Of a stretch of 64,000 nt of DNA, positions 12,029-24,153 are shown one piece after another. The stretch's first letter is position 1; each line of letters starts with the position of its first letter. The position numbers and the translations under genes were made by a program. The notes beneath the pieces are model-generated. The model was not told the origin of the DNA. It made no database searches and worked only from the letters and a program-made list of their open reading frames with translations. Origin of the DNA: Nymphaea colorata (taxonomy: Eukaryota > Streptophyta > Magnoliopsida > Nymphaeales > Nymphaeaceae); NCBI RefSeq assembly GCF_008831285.2, contig NC_045140.1:5497528-5561527 (forward strand), given 5' to 3'.

Positions 12029-15000
12029 ATGACTCGAGCTCTGAGTCTCGCCCTTCCACATGGTCTTGCCGTTCACGACCATCGAAGCTTCCAAGGGCGC
12101 CCCCTGGCCTTTGCGGGATTCGTTTCCGTCCCTGCAACTCTCAGGAAGACGTCTCACTGCAAAACCCATTTCAAGGTGGGTAGTGATGATCTAGGATTGA
12201 CATCATTTCCTTCTTTCTTTCTTCTTTTTCTTATTGTAGGCGGGGATTGGGGTCAATGATTCTGTTTTTTCTTTGACAATATTGGTAATCAGCATTCAAG
12301 GGAGATACGGATGCAGATGGGTGGGGAGGACGACGAGTCAGTGAGGCAAATGAAGGAGATGGCTGCGGCAAAGAAGAGATGGGAAGCATTGGTACTTCCA
12401 CCCTTTTTCTGTTCATTTTCTCCTCTTACTGGGTTTGGTTCTTGGTTTTCTCTAGATGGGATTGATGGGACCTATGGCATCGCCAATGCTTAATGAAGGT
12501 GCTTTTGTTGGCGGGAATTCTGTTCGTTTATTATAAGGATGCCATTCTGTGCTTGCTCTTTTTGTTCCTAGAGTGGATACTATGGTTGGTTTTGGATGGG
12601 TTGGGAAGTCGCGTTTTTGGCTGAAATGCTGTCCCATCAACCTTCCAACTTTTCTGCAACCGTCTATAAGCTGCTAAGAAGTTCATGCCACTGAGGCAGG
12701 GGCGGAGATGGCCATTTCTGGCTAAGGGGCAGTAGCAGTTTAATTTTTAAAGGGGCATCACTATGTAAAGAAAAAAAAATATCTGTTATCAATATAGAAA
12801 TATGGTTCTTCCCCGCACACACAAGTTCACACTTGCCTCCGCCAATAGATTGAATGCTGCAGTATGGGTTTGGAATATGCGGTTTGGCCCATGCTAATAA
12901 GGAATAGTAATGTTCCTGGATATTAGTAAAACAGCCTAATTAATCACATAGTTATTGGTGGTGGGCAATCAGTTCGCTTGTCTGTCTAGGCTTGAATTAA
13001 ATAAGCCTGATAAGTTCACCATTCATGATCATTTCACATGCTTGCATATGTATCGATAACTTAATATTTCTTAGTGGGCGTAGTTTCTAATTGTGCCATA
13101 TGAAAACGTATTGCTGCGCAGCTTAGATGTAATGATATGCTTGCATAGTCTCCCACGTTCTAAAAAATTCTATGTTCGTGGATCCATATCCGCATGACAG
13201 GTTAGAAGATTGATACTTAGGAATTATGATGAGCTATTGCATTTTGTTCCTTCTGATATCTCGTTCTTATCCTAAATTATGATCCCCTAGAGCTAGGTAC
13301 AAGAAAAATACCTTTTTTTTGTACAAAAAGAACACTGCTTACTCTGGAACTTCATCTTTCTCTCAGGACTTCACCACAAGTAGCTGAATGGAAATTTTGA
13401 ATTTGATTTTTGACTCGTTAATTGAGTTATTTGCTTCTTTTCCTCATTGTCTTCAAGCAAGAGAGTGTTTCTGGTTACGTCTTGCATTGATTATTATTGC
13501 ACTGTTCACTGTTTTTAATTTATATATTTTTCATCCTCAGAAAATTTGTAATCGCAGTTGGTACGTCTTCTGTACTAGATCTGTCACGTTCTACTAGATG
13601 AATGACACTTTGTTTACAGGTCAGGCAAGGTAAAGTTGTAGCTCTTTCAACCAAGGAAGCTGGGTATGCAGTCCAATTGTCAAATAAAGCTCTTCTCGAT
13701 GTTCGTCCTTCAGTAGAACACAAGAAGGTAGTGGGCTTAATCCGGTTCGGTAGAATGAACTTGTTGTTAGCACGTGGACTCTGCAGGAGAAATTTTCTTT
13801 TTCAAATTTTATCCATAATCATCAATTACTATTTATTTCTTTATAGCTCCCCTTTGCAGGCCTGGGTCAAGGGATCTACTTGGATACCACTATTTGACGT
13901 GGATGACAAAGTGGATGTAGGAACATTATCCAGAAAGATGTCAAATTTTTTGATGGGTATGGACATGTTTTTCTGTGTCAATGCTGTGATTCTTTTCTAT
14001 AATGAGTTTTAATTTCAGAATGCATTTATGTCTTTCATGTTAACTGCTTTTCAATAAGCTCTTACAATGTTTAAAAAGCCTCTATATTAATGTCTTCCTT
14101 CAGCCCAGGGTTAGCAATTAGCACTAACCAAAGAAGTGAAAGTTTCTTACATCAATTTGATCGGACCCTTCTTTTTGAATGACATTCTTCATTGTCAGAC
14201 AACTTAGGGGCCTCAGCTTTTTCTCATCAAATGCAGGAAGCATGCTTCACTTGAAGACACATTTCTGGGGGTGTCTTGAATTTGTATGAGTGCATATTTT
14301 TCGTTGGTGGACTAGTGCTCTACATACAGCTTCTATGTCCTCACTGCTATTCCTTTGCTTAATTCATATAACTGCTTTTAAGAGCTCTTAAGAGCAGGAC
14401 TGCAGTGTGGGAAATGAACATCTTTCATTAAGTCATTTACTCTCAGATGCTGTACCTTTCAGGAGGGAGTGTGTATTCTTGTGCTGTTTCACTTAATACA
14501 AATTCAATACTGTGGCTGAATGGCAGATCAACATAATTGCTTGCTTTTATGGGATAGAACACTAGTGGCCATTCGTCTGGTTTTTGTGATTTTGAGCCAG
14601 ACTTGAATTGGTCCAAGATCTGACCAGAGCTTATCTGATCTGTGTGACTGAAAAGGAGACTTGTTGGCAAATATATATATTATACAATTTGAGTTTTTCC
14701 ACTTGAAAATGTAGTTAGGCGGTATGCTCCATGGTTTTTCCTAAGCTAGGTTCCATCGGATTCCTCCTATCCTTTGATCTCATGCATCTTCAAATACTAA
14801 TTGTTCTGTTACTAGTACTAGAGTTGTCATTAGAAAGTACCATACCATGAACTGCACAGTTTTAAGTTTTTGATTGGTTTCTGGATTACTTGAGAAGATT
14901 TCTGGAAACTTTTGTGTTTTTGACATGAAAATAAGACTGTTGGGACACTATATTGGCTATACGCAAATAAGGAACCTTGATGCTTTCTCAAAGGGTTATT

Positions 15001-18000
15001 TAGAAAAGAACATCCTGTCATGCATATTACTGAGGTTCTAGCATCAAAAGATCTGTCAAATTTGGACGAGCGACTAACCGTGGCAGCAGTACAGCACAAA
15101 CGGCTACTTCCTTTCCGTATGTTTACATAAGCTTTTGCTTAGATTTAGATGGGATTATTGTAGCAGCTTTTCAACATAAACTGTGTTGCAATTCGAAAAA
15201 TTGCTAGACCCAAAGCAATATTCAGTTGAAAACTTGAGTTTTGCATCTCGTAGTAGTGAATTTGGAAGTGGCTGCACTGTTCAGCTGAAACTTTCTTACA
15301 TTTAACAAAAGTACAGAGAATTTGGTTGAAGTATCTTAAGATTGAAGACGTGCTTCAGGTAGTATGTTCTTCAGCTCTTGAGTGCAGTTGTAGGCTTAGA
15401 CTATTTACCTGTTCATGATAGTAAGTTGAAATTTACTGAATGGTTTGACTTTTTAGCTGATTGTATAAAATGCACCCAGTAGAATGATTTGCAGCAAGCT
15501 GAAAAGTTGACAGGAAGAATAATAATCTAAATTCATAAGACGGATTACAGTTTCAAATTCCTATCTGGTATCCTTGAAACAATAGCTATTTCAATTCAGG
15601 AAGAGATGAGTCTAAAAATTGCAAACAGGCTAATGGTAGGTTTTGATGTACGATCAAAATGCATGCTTTACACATCATTTCAGTTGACTTGACTGTGTTT
15701 TTTCTCGAACATATTATGCATTTTTGGTATCTGATTCTCATGGTTGAATTAGTTTAAGACTTCTGTGCTGTTTTGGAGTATGGAGTGTACACAACATTCC
15801 TTCTGTGAGGGTTCAAATCTGCAAAGACAGAACCATGCTGTTCTTCATTATTTTTGGAAATCTATGTGCAGATCATCTGATTCATGTACCTCTAACAGTT
15901 TGTCTCCATTGTTCACTTCCTGCCGTTATTAAATAAAACTGATCATGTTCTTTGTTGATCATGTCTTAATAATCTAGCTTAGTTAGACTCACGTTGCATT
16001 CAATATTGTGACATCTCTTGCTGTTTCAATAAAAGCTTGAACCAAACACTTCTAAACTTGGAATAAACTCCTGCAGGAGGTTGGTGGAGTGGTGCTCCCA
16101 CATTAGTCTATCAAACGTACGTCGAATTCATGTTCTCTTCTAGCTTCTTGCCGGTCTAAATATACTTGAACTTCATGGGATGTACCTTGCAGTGACTTCA
16201 TTGGAAAGGTGGAGGAGACGTTTCCTAAAGATGCCGATCTCATTGTTGCATGCCAGAAGGGGTTAAGGTGCCTTTCTTAGCTTCTGCTCAGATTGACAAT
16301 TGTTTGTAAGATCTAGAGTTCATTGACAAATGGAGGAAGGATGCAACATGATCTAGTTTACTCCATTGTCTTTCTCGAATAGAAAGTGTACTGTTTCTTC
16401 TCTATGCCAAGGAATTCGGTTCATGGAATCTAATTGGTTTGTTCAATCTCCTTTCCTTGAGAGGCCTGCTTGTAAACACCAACTGAGTTAAATCGTGTTG
16501 TTTACATTCTTATACATTTGTTTGATAAAAATATACTCCTACCCAAGCTTCTTTTGAGTAGGAGATCGTGATTAATATTCATGAGTAAACTGTGCACGTG
16601 CCCCCACATAGGAAACATGCTGCCTAGATTGTATTCTGTGGCCAAAGAACAAGTACACTGTCATGGATAGAAAATTGTCATCAATAATTTCTGATTGGAC
16701 TTGCACATAACTAAAAGGCTCTGGACTTTAAGTTGTCTAATTATTTGCTGTTTTATCAGAATTCGTAACTTGTCAATTGACTTCTGTTTTCCCTCCAGAT
16801 CTCTTGCTGCTTGTGAACAACTATATAATGCAGGTTACAGAAAACTATTTTGGATTCAAGGTGGTCTCGAGTCTGCTGAGGATGGGGTATTTGTTTAAAA
16901 TCCTCTTTCCTTTTTTCTGTGCAGATGTCTCTGATTTAAAAGCTATATGGGAAACTTTCAAATTCACAACTAATTTTTTTGCAATAATCAGAACCACATT
17001 TAAGGTCTGACATATTTAACAATGCACCATGCACCTAACTTTTCTGGTGGTTAATTTAGTATATCCACTAGGACCACTACTTGGTACTCTGTCAAGACCA
17101 CTAGTAGGTCAGTGGTACATTTTTGCCCATTAAGCATACAAACGTGAAATGTTTAAGGCTACCTGATTACCTCAAGACCACAAATTTGATGTTACAAAGA
17201 GAATAATGAATGTAAGAAGCCAATGGTCAACACATAAAAAAAAAAAAAAACCTACTGTGAGAGTCTTTTAGTCATTTGAACTCGTTAACTCACTTTGGAA
17301 AGCAAGGTTAAAACATTGTCACAAATAATCTTTCTCGGGTTTTTCACGGCAAGGTTTTCCTCCGGTACTTTTCCACAAAGTTGTTTTTTTGGGAAAAATC
17401 TTGGGAAAATCACGGCAAACTTTAAAAGTTTTAAAAAAATTCTACACATTAGTTAGAAATAAAATAAATGAGAACCTAATAAGAAGATACAAATAAAACT
17501 ATATGAAAGTGATACAAAGAATTCTTAATGATGATAAAATAATGAAAAATAATTTAGTTTAAGTTTAAAATTGAATCAATGATGATATTAATGTTAAAAA
17601 GGATAAAAATGAAAAAAATACGAAAAAATCGCTATAAAAACACGATAATTTTATTTTTTCCCTGTTTTTCCAAAATATCGCAACTTTTTTCTTCCTTTTC
17701 CCCTTTTTTCATTTTTTCTGTTAATATCACTATATGTTTGAAAATATCACAATCTCTGTGACATGGGCGTTAAAATAAGGGAAATCAGAAATGTGTTTTA
17801 GATTAACTGGAAAAATTTAGATATATTTAACATCAAAAGTCTAAATACGTTTTGATTATTGCCAAAGCATTAGGTGAGGTTTGAAGATTTCCCTTGCATA
17901 AGCTCAAATCAAGGAGATATTTGGATGATAGTATTATTTTTATTGGCCAGGATTTTGAAAGGGAAGGTCCACAACCTTTTAAGTTTGCTGCAATTGGTGG

Positions 18001-20018
18001 AGTATCTGAATTTCTCGGGTAATTTCATATGCCAAAAATGTTTATACTATGAAACTTGGTGCTGTCTCTCTCTCTCTCTCTCTCTTTTGCATGGTGCTGT
18101 TGTTCATGTAAACAGATCCCACAAACCCATTGCATCACTGACCATGTCAACCTGTCGTTTGTTTATTAATTTCTAATTCTTTAATTGTTTCATGTATTTT
18201 CATGAGACAAGTGTTGTTTTCACTAGGAATTTTCAGCTTGCTAATGCCACCTACCACTCTATTACTATCTTTCATGGCCTGAAATGTCAGGCCAGATCCT
18301 TAAAGCTCAATGTCTGTACACTTGCAATAACATGAAAATGGAAAATAGAGTTGTAACTAGTTCAATTCAAAACAAAGATGGGTTTTACTGTAAAAGGAAG
18401 TGTGATTTTGTTTGTCTTACCCAAGGATAAAGTTTTACAAAAGCACACCAATAGCATTTTGCAAGTATCCAAAAAACCGACTAGAAACTTTTCATAATTC
18501 TCAAAAAATTTATGATATTTACTAGTTTCTACCCTTAGTATTTTGTTACTGTTTTATGCTTTTGTTTGAAAGATTTATTGTTATTATTCATTTTCCAATT
18601 TTTTTATGACAATAAAAGATATCTTGGGAATTATCCTTGCAAAAAATGTTTCTCCTTTTGTCTAAAGTCTAAACCAAAAAGGGACAATGTTGTGATTTTA
18701 GTAAGAACGAGCGGAAATTAAATGACAAGGTAAATTGGTTTGAATTTTTCTAAAACACAATTAAATCTGATAAAATTGTACATTTTTTATATGTTGAAAA
18801 CAAAAAAATTGATTTTTTTTTCTTAAGTCAATGATAAACTGTGATTTTAGCCAGGATGAAACAATAACTTTACAAAAACACGCTTTGGTACCCATTTTAT
18901 TTTCAGAAAGAAGAAGATGTTAGCTCAAGACTTACAGTTGTCTGTAGCTAGGTAAAATGTGGCCTACGTGAACAACGTGATACCTTAAATAAGTTGGCCT
19001 TAAAAGTTGGGGTTTGCTGGGTAATCTATAGGACAACACTTAATACCTCTTCTTTTCTTTTCTTTTTTTTATGAAAAAAGGAACAGTATGATTTCCTTCT
19101 TATCAATGTGAAGCATCGGGAGCAAGAATGAGAAAGTCACGTTTCTGTGGGGAACAAATTGATAAATAATGAGTACAGAAGACTAAAGGGGCATGTAAAC
19201 TGATGCATTTTGACCTGTTCCCTGCTTAAAATTTACATGCCAGGGGTGGTTAATACTTACTTTGCTACTGATTGGCTTGACCATTTTTTGAATATGTACA
19301 AGTTCTCCTATTTCTCGGGGTTTTTTTTTTTTTTGGCTTCATTTGCACTGATTGCTGCATTATTGGCAGTTGGACCGACCAGCAAAGGGCTGCAGCTGCA
19401 AAAGAAGGCTGGGGATATCGATTTATTTTCTCTGCAAGACTGGTATATGCCTTTCTGCATGGATGATTTATGTAGGCTTATGCATTAGGGTCCTCTGTTG
19501 CATTCATCCCTGGCTTATAGGAAATTGATGAACCGATAAAATTATTGCTATTGACAAATTCATCCTTAGCCTGAGTGTCCCAAATAAGTCTCTGAGGTTA
19601 AATTTGTCAGTTATAATGGCTATTATGACAAAGATCCTTCAAAGAGGTAAAAAAATGGAATGGGTTGCTATAATCGCATAGTCTCATAAACCCTTTTTTT
19701 AACTTATGACTATGTTAAGCTGCTAAGTCTGATCAGATAACAGAAGAATGAACTCGTCTTGATTCTTGAATCTTCAAATTTCAGAGTTACTCGTAATAAC
19801 ACAGGTGTGAATAGAATTGGCTATAATTTTGGGGATGAATTTGGAAAGAAACGTGCTCATTACATTTCTTTAAGTAGGCAGAACCATTTATATACCACCT
19901 GACATGGTACTGTTGATTGTGCTTGGTGCAGGTTGGACTATTTCTACTTGCAGATGCCCTATTTATCGGTGTTCAGCAGGCTGGTAGTTTTCTTCAAGAC
20001 CTGAGGGCTCCTCACTGA
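12029..20018 (+). CDS. STR11: Chloroplast rhodanese-like protein (STR11 type), 10 exons
   Basis: The exons I derive are 12029-12175, 12293-12391, 13620-13727, 13860-13956, 16077-16116, 16193-16267, 16799-16886, 17951-18018, 19370-19442 and 19932-20018. All introns are GT-AG. The 882 nt encode 293 aa, close to the roughly 292 aa I recall for Arabidopsis STR11 (At4g24750). The order and content of the blocks match that protein as I remember it. Residues 1-50 are basic, hydroxylated and hydrophobic, as in a plastid transit peptide. A helix with AAAKKRWEAL follows (about 73-82). The rhodanese domain (about 86-210) contains LLDVRPS (107-113), GGWWSGAPT and the active-site loop CQKGLR with Cys184. 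The C-terminal part has GWTDQQRAA and GWGYR. It ends with a hydrophobic helix (LVGLFLLADALFIGV) that may anchor it in a plastid membrane. Rhodanese-fold proteins carry sulfur on the loop cysteine, but the substrate here is unknown. The last exon is followed by two decayed copies of itself (19962-20245). The symbol is by similarity from memory. Confidence 0.9.
13957..16076 (+). other. STR11 intron 4, the longest
   Basis: A 2120-base intron with donor GTATGG and acceptor CTCCTGCAG. It contains no second gene and no transposon that I can recognise. The minus-strand frames at 14443-14670 and 14830-15099 have no domain content. The other long introns (12392-13619, 16887-17950 and 18019-19369) also hold no gene. 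Confidence 0.7.
17310..17770. repeat. AT-rich repeat-like block in STR11 intron 7
   Basis: A compositionally extreme stretch: long runs of A, including AAAAAATACGAAAAAATCGC, then runs of T with 'tatcacg'- and 'cgcaac'-type interruptions. Sequences of the same style occur at about 25490-25760 and 47930-48200 (Aaaaatacc..., cacgTTTTTT). They could be one inserted family, or separate stretches of simple composition. I cannot tell which by eye. Confidence 0.3.
18065..18086. repeat. Microsatellite (CT)n in STR11 intron 8
   Basis: About eleven CT dinucleotides, 47 bases after the donor site of the intron. Confidence 0.85.
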
Positions 20019-20245
20019 TTCATCTATTTTCCACTGAGAATTCATCCTTCATGCACTAATCATGCTCATCAGTGTTTGGGAGGGTGGTAGTTTCCTTCAC
20101 TGATTCATCTGCTGTCCACCAAGAAATTATCCTTTGCACACAGTCTTGTTTATTGGTGTTTAGCAAGCTGGTAGTTTCCTTCAAGACCTGTGGCCTCCTC
20201 ACTGATTGATCAACTTGCTACTGAGGATTCATCCTTTGTGCATGA
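19962..20245 (+). repeat. Tandem triplication of the STR11 3' end
   Basis: Unit 1 (19962-20064) is the second half of the last STR11 exon, its stop codon and 46 bases beyond. Unit 2 (20065-20148) lacks about 17 bases matching the end of the coding part. Unit 3 (20149-20245) again reads TTTATTGGTGTTTAGCAAGC, then CTTCAAGACCTG and CCTCCTCACTGATTGATC, very close to unit 1. In unit 3 a C-to-T change turns a Gln codon into TAG. Units 2 and 3 lie after the real stop codon, so they probably form part of the 3' untranslated region. Confidence 0.85.
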
Positions 20246-20493
20246 ACCGTATAAACATTGTGAAAGATTTTGAAGTGAGCTTTTCTTTGACATGCCAAGA
20301 TCTTTGTAATGGTCCAATTTTGTCAAAAGCTGTTTATTCACACTTACAGCAGGAACTTTAAAACTATGTGTTCCATGTGGGCAATTATTCTTTATCTTTT
20401 TAGTTTTTATGGGATTCTGGAACTTCCTTTGTTGGGGCCATATTTGATTTTTCGAGCTGTCCTCCGAGACCAGAACCAGGCAGGGGTCAGTAT

Positions 20494-20665
20494 GAACGTC
20501 AATGAATCAGATTGGGATCAGATATCCAGCTGAATTGGTTTAAACAAGTCGGATAATTTAACATTCCATTGAAAAACTGAATCAGCTTTGGTTTTAAGAA
20601 ATAACATCCCATCGGAATTAAATTTGGATCTGGTTTTGAACAAATATCCAATCAAATGATAAGCA
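20494..20665. mobile_element. Truncated copy of the GACGTCAAT MITE family
   Basis: The start ACGTCAATGAATCAGATTGG, followed by ATCAGATATCC, matches the start of the element at 4837 almost base for base. The GGG of the terminal repeat has changed. The interior (aatttggatctgg, aatatccaatc) has the same word content, but no matching right end is visible. Confidence 0.6.
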
Positions 20666-20968
20666 GGTATATATAATTCATACATAGCTAATATTGGGCA
20701 GGTTAAGGCATCGTGAGAAGGTCCCAACCCGGTTGCTAGCCCTTCAAAACACAGGTTGAATTTTTCCTCATCTCTTTTCATCACTCCTTGATGGCTCTTA
20801 GCCTCCTATTGTTTCTTTCTTTTCAATATAGACTAAACCATAAGAAAAGGGATGATGAGTAGCATCGACAGGAATCGAACTGACACCAGGCTTTCACTAC
20901 TTGCCAGTATAACCAGATCCCTAGTTTTTCTTTTTCTTTTGGAGTAACTACTGCATGAAGTTACCTTC

Positions 20969-21020
20969 TTCTTCTTCTTTTTCTTCTTTTTCTTCTTCTT
21001 CTTCTTCTTCTTCTTCTTCT
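20969..21020. repeat. Microsatellite (TTC)n
   Basis: An interrupted TTC/CTT tract near the left edge of duplication copy 1. The matching place in copy 2 (about 26510-26545) is only pyrimidine-rich, so the expansion came after the duplication. Confidence 0.85.
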
Positions 21021-24000
21021 GTTCTCATGCTTCAAATAACTTTTTCTGCACTTTTCTTGGGTATCATCTTTTTTTCCAGCCTGTTATTTTTCCTTTGATG
21101 TCTTTTTTATCTTTTTTCCTCTCTTCATCTTGCTTTTTTTTAATCTTCGCCCCTGTTCTTGTTTTTGGTCGTCTTTGTTCTTGTTCTTATTCTTCTTCTC
21201 ATAATTGTTTGATATTTCGTCCACTCACTATTTTTATCTACCATTTGCCATGAGGGTATAATTACTCATTAAATTTTTAAATAGGAATCGTGCCTCCAAT
21301 GTTGGAAAAGTAGGCTGTGTCCCACCTTTTCATGGTCGTGCAATCAAACAAAGGACACTTTGCCTGAATGCTGGTGATCAGGTGACTCAAACAGTATACA
21401 GAATGAGATGCAGCGCCACTTTATTCTGAAAGTCAATGCCAGTAATCGTGGGGATCGCTTTTGAAAAATAGGTTCAAGTACTTGTCCTTTCTGTTCATGT
21501 GTGCGCCATCATACATAGGACACAACGTCCAGAAGTTGTCAACAGAAGGACAAAAGTTGTAACAAACAGTCTAGTTACTTTTGCCCCTAGAAAACAGAGG
21601 GGAACATATGATCCCAACTTACAAAAAAGTATATGGAAATGCATGCTCTAAGCCCAGCCTACTAATGGACTATGTGTATCATCATCTTGCATTAAGTGTT
21701 TCATAAATATACTTCAATCTTTCCAACAAATTCAAGAAACAATGACAAAGTGTTCTTATTACCAAACATACTCTTAAAGATCGTTTATCCGTAGAAATAC
21801 TATGTAAGTGTTTTATGAATATGCCCCAAAGAATGTTTCTGCTGTCAACCAAACCCTTTAAACTCCACATCCAAAATTTAAATGACATCGAAACTCGATC
21901 GGGAAAGTGATTCAGGATAACTTGGGCTAATGGGTTGGATCCAGTTTTTGATTTTGACTTAGATTGTTTGATCAATTAGTATGCTAAGCTTGTATTAATC
22001 TTTCGAGAAATAACATGACCATAACATTATATTAACAAGTAATAATTATCAAATGGGTCAGGCCAAGCCGGGAGGAACAACCACATACTCCTTAATGAGC
22101 CGTGTAAATGGCTGAGTTCTTCTAGGACCCATATGATCCATGGTCTGGCTCGATCTGGCACTATAAATGTGGGTCCAGGCTCAGACAGACCAAGCTCGGA
22201 CCCAGCTCAGCCCATGTGCAAAGTTGAAGTTGAGTTAGCCAGAATCTACGTAGGCACTAATTTGAAATATATTATTGTAATTGAAAAGGTGGGTGGCTTT
22301 AAATAAAAGTAGGTGACATTTCATAAATATTCTATTCTTTTGGGATAAGGAGGAACTTTGATGAAATGAACTTTTAACGGGGATTGGCCCCAAAAGATAC
22401 TCGTGCTCTATACCAACCACAGGATATATGAAAAAAGAGTTGGATTCACACTCGTATTGAATCTTGACAAGAAAAAACAATCAATGACATAGTTTGACAG
22501 AAAAGTTTGTGAAACATAGCAGTTCTTGGTCCCCGATCAAACTGATGTCTCATAATTAACATTGAATTCCTTTTCAAGCCTAGCTTTTGCTTTCTGAAAA
22601 AGGAGTTATCTTCTTTCGTTTTTTTTTTTTTTTTTGGTAAGGGTCATATTTTTATTAAAAAGCTGTCCAACAAGATATTTACATAAGCATTCTTGTTGAC
22701 ATGAGAAACAAAATATTGGGCAAAAAATGATAAGCGGTTACGTTTGGGGTTTGGGGTGAGTCGGAGGTTAACAATCTGCCACGCTGAAAAGACTCGGAAA
22801 TCTTCTATAATTCCCTCAATTATGGGATTTTGCATAGGTTGTGTCGGGACCTAGATGGGGCATGGTACACATGTTAACGAGAGTGTTGCAGTCCTACTGT
22901 TTATGGTCAAGGGAAGTAGCACTCATGAAAATCAAACTCGACCTGCTGACCAGCTATTAATAAGAAGGTTTAAAATATTGATGAAAAAAATAGGTTAATT
23001 TTTTTTTTCCTAAGTCAATAAGTTTGATACAATACATGCCTTGAAAATTTGTTTTTATTCAAAAAATGAACAAAACTAACTTATTTTAAAAAACTATAAA
23101 CACAAAAGGCATAAAAATTCAAATAATTAAAAAGATTCCAGTCGGACATTGTTGATGAACTTAGGCTCGTCCTGCTGATGTAGCTTTTGTAGTTTTTTGG
23201 GCTCTCTTGGTCGAGATCGAGTTGCGTGCACAGGGGTGTGCATGCAACAAACATACGAAAAAAGAAAAACAAAGAGGTTGAAGTATTTTAGAAACTTTTT
23301 CTATAAACAAATGTAAATGTTAATCTTTTAAGTTTTTCATAACCCCTCTTTGTTTTTTAAAGAAACTTTTTTTAAAGTTAAGAGTATTTTGATCATTATA
23401 CACTCCTTCTGCACAAGGATGTGCACGTAACTAGTTTCGCTCTCTTGTGAGCCTAATTGTTTCATGGTTGTGATTCATTCTTTATGACCCTGGGCTTTGG
23501 GCAAAAAAAAAAAGGCTTCTCCAAATTACGCTAGGTACATTTACTTTCATGATTTTGTTTATTTTATATTGTCTATGGCACAAAAATTGCTTCCATTTAC
23601 TCTATCAATTTCTTATTGTACATTTTCAGATAGCGATCCAATGGTGAATCTGAACTCAGGAGACATAGTTTTGAAACTTTTAAGAGACCAAGAGACATAA
23701 CGAATAAGTACCTCTTAGATATAAAATTGGGTCAACACCTTCTACCACGTCTAAGATCTAAGCACCTTCACGTGAAAAACTAAGAGATTGCTTGATCGTT
23801 GTTTATGAAACACCAAAAAATGGACTGTTCATCAGGAATTGGTTTGTATTTTCTTCCAACATCACAACCAGTACCCCAAAAGCCAGTTTGTGAATAGAAA
23901 CAGCAAAGCTGCCAATCAAAAGTTCACGACCTTCAATGTTTAACTTCAACTACATAGGAGGGGTCACTAACGTGCAAGTTGAAGTGCATTGAGAACAGTA

Positions 24001-24121
24001 TCTCAAGACACCGAAAGTGGCGCTAGATCTTCAGGAGATGAGAGAGGAGAAGGGAGGAGCTTTGGCTGCGATTGAGACAAAATTTAAAAAAAAAATTATT
24101 TCTTTGTCCAGAAAATCTACC

Positions 24122-24128
<7 letters not shown>

Positions 24129-24153
<25 letters not shown>
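24129..24153. repeat. Microsatellite (TA)n
   Basis: About twelve TA dinucleotides inside duplication copy 1. Confidence 0.9.

Noticed and set aside
20850-20930. tRNA-like sequence on the minus strand (B-box-like AGTTCGATTCC, A-box-like TGGCAAGTAGTGA)
   Set aside because: The two boxes are too close together for a tRNA gene. The presumed acceptor ends do not pair and no anticodon arm can be drawn. It could be a scrap of a SINE, but I have no second copy.
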